Part shown: piece after piece, positions 7,143 through 13,013 of the stretch
Numbering within the stretch: the first letter of the stretch is position 1
Layout: each line of letters starts with the position of its first letter
NCBI GenBank assembly: GCA_020445045.1
Contig: JAGRHI010000140.1
Span: forward strand, 28,681 to 44,499
DNA from: Candidatus Competibacteraceae bacterium
Lineage (GTDB): Bacteria; Pseudomonadota; Gammaproteobacteria; Competibacterales; Competibacteraceae
Direction of reading: 5' to 3'
DNA: 15,819 bases
Notes under the pieces: model-generated
The model's input: the letters and a program-made list of their open reading frames with translations, nothing else
What the model was told of the DNA's origin: nothing
Database searches by the model: none
Translations under genes and position numbers: made by a program

Positions 7143-8831
7143 ATGCCGCTTCGCTGGTTAGTCATTCTGAGTCTCGGCTTGTTCGTGCAAAACCTGCACG
7201 CCCAAGTACCCCCCCCCGCGAAAACCACCCCCGCAACGCAGGCGCGGCCCACCGTCGCCGCTCCCTCGCGGGAAAAACAGTTGCGAACACTGCTCGACAC
7301 GATTCATGAAGTCGAGAATGAACAGGCTGATCTAAACCGGCAATTGAAACGCACCCCAGCCCCCGCCGAAGCGCAGCAACTGAACGAGCAGGTGGCACAG
7401 ACCACCAACCGGTTGCAGGAGTTACAGACCTCGTTCGAGGAAATCGCCACCGGCGGCTCCAGTAGTGCCGGACTCCAACAAGAAACCGGGACCACCTTCA
7501 ACTGGCAACAGGAAATCGAGGACGTGATCCAGCCTCTGCTTGACGAATTGAAGCGACTAACCGAACGGCCGCGGATGATCGAACGCCTGCGCAACGAGCG
7601 GACCTTGTACGAAACCCGACTGCAAACCATTGACGAGGCCATCGCCCATATCAAGCAAACTTTGACGATGGTAAAGGAACCTTCCGTAAAACAGGCGCTG
7701 CAGACGACGCTGGAGCGGTGGCGGGATCATCGTGAGGAAACCGCGAGCCGCTTGCAGCGCATCAACGTCCAACTTGAACGACTGACGGCGCCAAGTGAAG
7801 GGAACAACCAGCGACTCACCCTCACACTTCAGGAATTCGCCAGCGGCCGGGGCCTCAATTTGGTGCTGGCGATCGGCGGTTTCGTGCTGACTTATCTGGT
7901 GCTGGGCGGATTCGGCTGGCTGGCCGGCTGGCTTACGGGCCAGGAACGCCGAAGGAAAACACACCGGCTGACGCGGGTAACCGCGTTGTTCTTCAAGATG
8001 CTCACCTTCATGCTGGCTTTTTTCGTATCCATCCTCATTCTGTATACCCGAAGCGATTGGCTGCTGCTTGGCCTGTTGATCCTGTTGGCGATCGGCATTC
8101 TGTGGGGCCTGCGGCAATCGCTGCCGCGCTATATGGCGGAAATCCGCATCCTGCTCGACATGGGCAGCGTCCGGGAAGGCGAACGGATCGTGTATGCAGG
8201 CGTGCCTTGGCGGATCACCTCGCTGAACATCTATTCGACCCTGCATAACCCACTGCTGCGCGGCGGCACCTTGCGTCTACCGCTCGACCGGCTGGTCGAT
8301 TTGCAGTCGCGTCCTCATGCGCCGGAGGAATCCTGGTTTCCCAGCCGGGAGAACGACATCGTCATTCTGGACGGCGACATCTACGGCAAGGTGCTGGTAC
8401 AAACCCCCGAGGTGGTGCAGCTACAGGTCATCGGAGCGGTCAAGACCTTTACGGTCACCGATTATCTCGGCAAAAACCCGCGCAATCTATCGCTGGAAGG
8501 CTTTGCGGTACCTGTCGTCTTCGGGCTGGACTACTGTCATCAAGGCGAAATCCTGAGCGAAATCGTGCCTCAATTGCGCGCGTATCTCGAAGAACACCTG
8601 GAACAGCAGCCATTCCGTTCCCATCTCAAGGATTTGCTGGTGGAATTCAACGAGGCGGCGGCATCCTCACTCAATCTGTTGATCGTGGCGGTATTCATGG
8701 GCAGCGGGGCCGAACACTACTGGCCCATTCGCCGCTTCCTGCAACGCACCGCCGTCAGTGCCTGCAACCAATATGGCTGGATCATTCCGTTCGAGCAATT
8801 GACCGTGCATCTGCCGTCGGTACAGCCCTGA
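7143..8831 (+). CDS. MscS-like mechanosensitive channel family protein with periplasmic coiled coil
   Basis: 562 residues. A signal peptide (about residues 1-20, cleavage near LHAQ) is followed by a Pro/Thr-rich link and a Glu/Gln/Arg-rich, heptad-like coiled-coil region (about 40-225) expected in the periplasm. Three hydrophobic helices follow at about 237-262, 281-302 and 305-325. After the last helix comes a cytoplasmic region with an MscS-like beta domain (GSVREGERIVYAGVPWRI and LRLPLDRLVDLQSRP). The C-terminal alpha/beta segment ends in NQYGWIIPFEQLTVHLP, the usual end of MscS proteins. The pore helix is not the classic Gly/Ala-rich TM3 of E. coli MscS, so channel gating is inferred from the fold. 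Role: probably osmotic protection or an envelope-stress function. It converges on the efflux gene with a 30-base gap. Confidence 0.8.
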   Translation: MPLRWLVILSLGLFVQNLHAQVPPPAKTTPATQARPTVAAPSREKQLRTLLDTIHEVENEQADLNRQLKRTPAPAEAQQLNEQVAQTTNRLQELQTSFEEIATGGSSSAGLQQETGTTFNWQQEIEDVIQPLLDELKRLTERPRMIERLRNERTLYETRLQTIDEAIAHIKQTLTMVKEPSVKQALQTTLERWRDHREETASRLQRINVQLERLTAPSEGNNQRLTLTLQEFASGRGLNLVLAIGGFVLTYLVLGGFGWLAGWLTGQERRRKTHRLTRVTALFFKMLTFMLAFFVSILILYTRSDWLLLGLLILLAIGILWGLRQSLPRYMAEIRILLDMGSVREGERIVYAGVPWRITSLNIYSTLHNPLLRGGTLRLPLDRLVDLQSRPHAPEESWFPSRENDIVILDGDIYGKVLVQTPEVVQLQVIGAVKTFTVTDYLGKNPRNLSLEGFAVPVVFGLDYCHQGEILSEIVPQLRAYLEEHLEQQPFRSHLKDLLVEFNEAAASSLNLLIVAVFMGSGAEHYWPIRRFLQRTAVSACNQYGWIIPFEQLTVHLPSVQP

Positions 8832-8861
8832 CGCACCACCCACCAATCAGCGAGCGCCCGA

Positions 8862-9782
8862 TCACTCCGGCAGTGGTCGTGGTGGCGACTCGCTACTCGG
8901 GTCCTCGTGAATCAGCACGTCGGCGTTGGGAAACACCGCCAGCAGGGATGCCTCCACCTCGTCGGCCACCCGATGCGCCTCCAGCAGGGTCAGATGATCG
9001 TCCATCATCAGGTGTAATTGGATAAAGTAAGTCTGTCCCGAACGGCGGGTGCGGACCTCATGCATGCCGCGCACCTGCGAATGGGCGCGGATGATCTCCT
9101 TGATTCGGGCATGCACCTCGGGAGGCAGTTCGTGATCCATCAGCAATTGAATGGATTCGTAGCCGATATGGCCGGCGCTGTAGAGAATGTACAGCGCGAT
9201 GCCGATCGCGAATATCGGATCCATGCTCGGCCAACCCAGCATCGCCAGTCCCAGCGCCACGATGGTGGCGGCGTTGGTCAGCAGGTCGGTGGCATAGTGC
9301 AAGGCATCGGCGCGGATCGCCGTGGACTGCGTGCGACGGATGACGTAATGTTGGAACAGCAGCAGCGCTCCGGTGGCGACCATGGCGAACGACAGCACCC
9401 CAACGCCGACCAAGGCGTCCTTGATCGGCTGTGGGTGTAACAGGCGGTCCACCGCATGCAGGATCAGAAACACCGCCGAACCCGCGATGAAGGCTGCCTG
9501 CACCAGCCCCGCCAACGGTTCCGCCTTGCCGTGACCGAACCGATGGTCGCGATCGGGGGGTTGCAGGGAGTAATGCACCGCCAGCAGGTTAATGATCGAC
9601 GCCGCCACGTCCATCATCGAATCCATCAGCGACGCCAGTACGCTGACCGAGCCGGTCAGCAACGCCGCCGTCAGCTTGCCGACGATCAACATCGTGGCGG
9701 TAAACACCGAAGCGTAAGTCGCCCGCCGCATCAAGCGGGCGATTTGGGCCGGATCGGCGGTCAATGGTGTTGCCTCGTGCAT
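8862..9782 (-). CDS. fieF: Cation diffusion facilitator, FieF-type metal efflux pump
   Basis: 306 residues, an inner-membrane H+-coupled exporter of divalent metals such as Zn2+, Fe2+ or Cd2+. Six hydrophobic helices are followed by a cytoplasmic ferredoxin-like domain (from about 215). The transport-site residues line up with E. coli FieF: D54 and D58 in SLMDSMMD, and H162 and D166 in LHYATD. The loop DRDHRFGHGKAE supplies H80 and H84, matching the second metal site. The C-terminal domain has the expected His-rich dimer segment (QLHLMMDDHLTLLEAH). The tail after IHEDP is Ser/Pro-rich. The start at 9782 is preceded by GAAGG on the minus strand. Metal specificity cannot be read from the sequence; the DD-HD site suits FieF-like Zn/Fe/Cd transport. 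Confidence 0.92.
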   Translation of the reverse strand: MHEATPLTADPAQIARLMRRATYASVFTATMLIVGKLTAALLTGSVSVLASLMDSMMDVAASIINLLAVHYSLQPPDRDHRFGHGKAEPLAGLVQAAFIAGSAVFLILHAVDRLLHPQPIKDALVGVGVLSFAMVATGALLLFQHYVIRRTQSTAIRADALHYATDLLTNAATIVALGLAMLGWPSMDPIFAIGIALYILYSAGHIGYESIQLLMDHELPPEVHARIKEIIRAHSQVRGMHEVRTRRSGQTYFIQLHLMMDDHLTLLEAHRVADEVEASLLAVFPNADVLIHEDPSSESPPRPLPE

Positions 9783-10047
9783 AAGCCTTCATTCCCGGTC
9801 ATTCGAAAACGATCTATTCTAACGGGCTTCCGGGCGATGCGCGGCGCGAACTCTTGAGGTCATTGGCAACCTTAGCCATATAAGGTGTACTCAATCACCT
9901 CGGAATCTTCGCGATCGCGCCTCTCATGGAGCCGCCAACATCTTGAACCACCACGTCATAACGTTTGGTTACCTCGCGCTATCGCAATCCATTGTGGTGG
10001 CGTCCCTCATGCTTCGAACCGTTTCCAGCCGGAAGGAATCCCGCCAC
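9783..10047. other. Divergent spacer between the efflux gene and ptsP
   Basis: These 265 bases should hold promoters in both directions. On the plus strand TTGAGG (9854-9859) and TATAAG (9879-9884) stand 19 bases apart, slightly too far for a good sigma-70 promoter. On the minus strand TAGAAT (plus 9816-9821) could be a -10 box for the efflux gene but has no matching -35. The ptsP frame is open back to a TTG at 9943, but the added residues are not conserved-looking. Confidence 0.35.
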
Positions 10048-12318
10048 ATGCTCGAAACCCTGCGCCGTATCGTTCAGGATGTCAGCGCCGCGCCGGATTT
10101 GCCCAGCGCGCTGGCGATCACGGTCAACCAGATTCGGGATGCGATGCACGTCGCCGCCTGCACCCTCTATCTGGCCGACGAAGACAATCGCGAGTACGTT
10201 CTGATGGCCACCGCCGGCCTGAATCCGCGCGCCGTCGGCCGCGTGCGCTTGAACCGCCAGCAAGGACTGATCGGGCTGGTGGCCGAACGCCAGGAACCGT
10301 TGAATCTGGAAGACGCGGCCCGCCACCCCCGGTTTCATCTGATCCAAGACGTCGACAAAGAGGACTATCACGCTTTCCTCGGCGTACCGCTGATTCAATA
10401 TCGCCGAGTACTGGGCGTGCTGACCATCCAGCATACCGCTTCCCGCCAGTTCCAGCCCGCCGAGGTGGATTTCCTGGTCACCATCGCCGCCCAACTGGCC
10501 AGTACCCTCAATCACGCCATTCTCAGCGGCGCCACCCAGGAACTGCTCAACCCGCTGGCGACCGGCACCCGCGCCCTGCAAGGCATCGCTGGCGCGCCGG
10601 GTGTGGCGATGGGCATCGTGACCATCCCGCACCTGCTGGCCGAACTCGACGACGTTCCCGACCGTCCGGCACTCGATCCCGCCGCCGAGGAAGCGGCGTT
10701 TCGGGCGGCCATCGCCACCGTCGATGACGAGCTGCGCGGTGCTTGCGAACGGCTGTCGCCGCTATTGCCCCCAACCGAACAGGCGTTGTTCACCGTCCAC
10801 CGCATGATGCTGAGCAGCGACAGCCTGATTGGCGACACCCTGGCCGGCATCCTCCAGGCCGGCCGCTGGGCGCCAGCCGCTTGGCGCGACGCGGTGTTGG
10901 CCAGGGTCCGGCTGCTGGAACGGGCCGAGGACCCCTACCTCAGCGCCCGCGCCGAGGATATCCGCGACCTGGGCCGGCGGGTGCTGCATCATTTGCGGGC
11001 GGATCCCGGCCGACAAACCGAACCCGTCGCCGAGCGCTGTGTGCTGGTGGCCGAGGAAATGAGCGTGGCCCACCTAGCGGCGGTACCGCCGGAACGGCTG
11101 GCCGGCCTGGTTTGTCTGCGTGGTTCGGCGTTGTCCCATGTCGCCATTCTGGCGCGGGCGATCGGCATCCCGGCGATCATGGGCCTGGGCGATCGGCCGA
11201 TCGGCCGCTACGAGGGCTGCGCCATCATCGTGGATGGCTATCAGGGCCGGATTTACATCGAACCGGACCCGGCGGTGCGCGAGGAATACCAGCAACTGAT
11301 CGCCGCCGAGGCCGAGCTGTCGGCCGAGCTGAACGCCTTGCGCGACCAACCGGCCGTTACCCGCGACGGTCATCCGCTGTCGTTGTACGCCAAGGCCGGG
11401 CTGCTGACCGACATCGCCACCGTCCGCGACAGCGGCGCCGAGGGCATCGGCCTGTACCGCACCGAATTCGCCTTCATGGTGCGCGAGTCGTTCCCCAGCG
11501 AGAACGAGCAGTACCACATCTACCGGCAAATGCTGGCCGCCCTCACGCCACGGCCGGTGGTGATGCGCACCCTGGATATCGGTGGCGACAAGACCCTGCC
11601 CTATTTCCCGATCGAGGAAAAAAATCCTTTCCTCGGCTGGCGCGGGATGCGCTTCACCCTCGATCACCCGGAGATATTTCTGACGCAGTTGCGCGCCATG
11701 CTGCGCGCCAACGCCGAATCCCACAATTTGCGCATCCTGTTCCCGATGATCACCACCGTCGAAGAAGTGGAGGAGGCGCTGCGACTGCTGGACCAGGCCC
11801 ATCGGGAATTGCGGGAAGACGGCTGGCCCGCGGCACGACCCCCGATCGGGGTGATGATCGAAGTACCGTCCGCTGCCTGGCAGACCGCGCAATTGGCGCG
11901 GAAGGTGGACTTCCTATCGGTCGGCACCAACGACTTGACCCAGTATCTGCTGGCGGTGGATCGCGACAACGCCCGTATCGCCGGCTTGTACGACAACCTG
12001 CATCCGGCGGTACTGAAAACCATTGCGCATATCGTCGCGGAGGGGCATCGCGCCGATCGATTGGTCAACTTATGCGGAGAGATGGCGGCCGACCCCGGCG
12101 CGGCGGTGCTGCTGCTGGGGATGGGCGCGGATAGCCTGAGCGCCAGCACCGTCAGCCTGCCGCGGGTCAAGTGGGCGATCCGCGGCTTCACTCGGCCCGA
12201 AACGCGGGAACTGGCACGACAGGCGCTGCAACTGGATACCGTCCGGCAGGTGCGCCGGCTGCTCAACGACGCCCTCCGGCGCGCGGGCCTGGGCGAAATC
12301 GTGCACGAGATCCATTGA
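10048..12318 (+). CDS. ptsP: Phosphoenolpyruvate-protein phosphotransferase PtsP (enzyme I-Ntr)
   Basis: 756 residues, close to E. coli PtsP (748). It autophosphorylates on PEP and passes phosphate to NPr (PtsO) and then EIIA-Ntr (PtsN), linking nitrogen/carbon status to potassium transport and other regulation. Domains: an N-terminal GAF sensor (about 1-155), the HPr-binding enzyme I domain (about 175-300), and the swivelling phospho-His domain with active H364 in GSALSHVAILARA. The PEP-binding barrel (about 420-720) has the GLYRTEF, DIGGDK, MIEVPSA and SVGTNDLTQYLLAVDR motifs and catalytic C676 in NLCGEMA. The ATG at 10048 is chosen because AAGGA precedes it (10033-10037) and MLETLRRIVQDV is the standard PtsP beginning. 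PtsO and PtsN genes are not in the window. Confidence 0.96.
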   Translation: MLETLRRIVQDVSAAPDLPSALAITVNQIRDAMHVAACTLYLADEDNREYVLMATAGLNPRAVGRVRLNRQQGLIGLVAERQEPLNLEDAARHPRFHLIQDVDKEDYHAFLGVPLIQYRRVLGVLTIQHTASRQFQPAEVDFLVTIAAQLASTLNHAILSGATQELLNPLATGTRALQGIAGAPGVAMGIVTIPHLLAELDDVPDRPALDPAAEEAAFRAAIATVDDELRGACERLSPLLPPTEQALFTVHRMMLSSDSLIGDTLAGILQAGRWAPAAWRDAVLARVRLLERAEDPYLSARAEDIRDLGRRVLHHLRADPGRQTEPVAERCVLVAEEMSVAHLAAVPPERLAGLVCLRGSALSHVAILARAIGIPAIMGLGDRPIGRYEGCAIIVDGYQGRIYIEPDPAVREEYQQLIAAEAELSAELNALRDQPAVTRDGHPLSLYAKAGLLTDIATVRDSGAEGIGLYRTEFAFMVRESFPSENEQYHIYRQMLAALTPRPVVMRTLDIGGDKTLPYFPIEEKNPFLGWRGMRFTLDHPEIFLTQLRAMLRANAESHNLRILFPMITTVEEVEEALRLLDQAHRELREDGWPAARPPIGVMIEVPSAAWQTAQLARKVDFLSVGTNDLTQYLLAVDRDNARIAGLYDNLHPAVLKTIAHIVAEGHRADRLVNLCGEMAADPGAAVLLLGMGADSLSASTVSLPRVKWAIRGFTRPETRELARQALQLDTVRQVRRLLNDALRRAGLGEIVHEIH

Positions 12319-12341
12319 TCGTGTCCACCGCGCAAAACGCC

Positions 12342-12363
12342 AGCGCGGGCCGAAGCCCGCGCT
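12342..12363. terminator. Hairpin between convergent ptsP and hsp20
   Basis: AGCGCGGGC (12342-12350) and GCCCGCGCT (12355-12363) form a perfect nine-base-pair stem with a CGAA loop. It lies 23 bases after the ptsP stop and 53 bases after the hsp20 stop on the opposite strand. Read on the minus strand the stem is followed by GGCGTTTTGC, a short T-run, so it probably ends hsp20 transcription. On the plus strand no T-run follows, so any role for ptsP would be weak or Rho-assisted. Confidence 0.65.
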
Positions 12364-12416
12364 GTTCGCACGATCCACCGGAACGTGGCATACCGCCGCG
12401 CCCCACCGCGACTGGA

Positions 12417-12857
12417 TCAACTCTCGATGGCGATCCGCCGCGGCTGCGCCGACTCGCGCTTCGGCACCATCACCTCCAGCACGCCGTCCTTGCACTTGGC
12501 GCTGACCTTGTCGGCATCGGCCACATCCGGCAACGAGAACCGCCGCAGGAAGGTTCCGCGCACCCGCTCGACCCGGCGATACTGTTCGGTTTCTTCCTTC
12601 TTCTCGGCGGCCCGCTGGCCTTTCAGGGTCAACACCCCGTTTTCCAGGGTAATATCGATATCCTTGATGTCAACACCCGGCAGATCGGCGTGGATGACGA
12701 ACTGATTCGGCTCTTCCTTGATGTCCACCGCCGGCGCCCAGTCGGCCAGAATATTGCCGGACTCCTCGTCGCCCAAGCGGCCGGTATCCAGCAGCCGGTT
12801 TACTTCTCGCTGCAACTGGTTCAACAGATTGAAAGGTTCATAGCGCATCAGAGCCAT
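12417..12857 (-). CDS. Small heat shock protein, Hsp20/alpha-crystallin family
   Basis: 146 residues from the ATG at 12857. It is an ATP-independent chaperone that binds unfolding proteins in large oligomers. An N-terminal arm begins MALMRYEPFNLLNQLQREVNRLL. The alpha-crystallin domain spans about residues 39-130 and includes FVIHADLPGVD, ENGVLTLKGQR and FLRRFSLPDVAD, ending in the GVLEVMVPK strand. The C-terminal IAI is the IxI anchor motif. A TTG six bases upstream is rejected as start because AGGAGG (plus 12865-12870) lies one base from it but seven bases from the ATG. Expression is driven by a near-consensus sigma-32 promoter. The gene is divergent from the TIR-CHAT gene. Confidence 0.95.
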   Translation of the reverse strand: MALMRYEPFNLLNQLQREVNRLLDTGRLGDEESGNILADWAPAVDIKEEPNQFVIHADLPGVDIKDIDITLENGVLTLKGQRAAEKKEETEQYRRVERVRGTFLRRFSLPDVADADKVSAKCKDGVLEVMVPKRESAQPRRIAIES

Positions 12858-12914
12858 GGTCAAACCTCCTCTATGTTTGGGTTTCGGCGCTTTATCGAAC
12901 GCCCCTTGCTGTTA

Positions 12915-12926
12915 CCATTTAAATGG
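12915..12926. repeat. Perfect 12-base palindrome over the heat-shock -10 box
   Basis: CCATTTAAATGG is its own reverse complement and overlaps the -10 element of the hsp20 promoter. GGGTT-A-AACCC follows at 12926-12936, and TCCATGGA lies at 12952-12959. The cluster sits in the shared control region of two divergent genes, so an operator is possible. The AT-rich centre may be only a consequence of the sigma-32 -10 sequence. Confidence 0.4.
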
Positions 12927-12948
12927 GGTTAAACCCACACTTTTCAAG
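12921..12948 (-). promoter_or_regulatory. Sigma-32 (RpoH) heat-shock promoter of hsp20
   Basis: On the minus strand the -35 box CTTGAAA (plus 12942-12948) and the -10 box CCCCATTT (plus 12921-12928) are separated by 13 bases. Both match the E. coli sigma-32 consensus (CTTGAAA, 11-16 bases, CCCCATNT) without a mismatch. The promoter leaves a 5' leader of roughly 55-60 bases before the hsp20 ATG. Confidence 0.9.
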
Positions 12949-13002
12949 CGTTCCATGGAGGTATTTTTGCGCTAACATCCTCAGTGGATCCGACACCTTT
13001 CC

Positions 13003-13006
13003 GGAG
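13003..13006 (+). promoter_or_regulatory. Ribosome-binding site of the TIR-CHAT gene
   Basis: GGAG stands seven bases before the ATG at 13014, and that ATG opens directly into the first TIR strand (ASIFICHAH). This fixes the start of the long right-edge reading frame. Confidence 0.75.
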
Positions 13007-13013
13007 TCGCACG

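Noticed and set aside
9943..10047. N-terminal extension of ptsP
   Set aside because: The extra 35 residues begin with TTG and are unlike PtsP. The ATG at 10048 has its own ribosome-binding site and the standard N-terminus.
10743..12134. Arg/Gly/Pro-rich plus-strand frame inside ptsP
   Set aside because: It is an out-of-frame shadow of ptsP with the low-complexity composition typical of GC-rich shifted frames.
12858..12863. TTG start six bases upstream of the hsp20 ATG
   Set aside because: AGGAGG would be one base away from it, while the ATG at 12857 has the ideal seven-base spacing.
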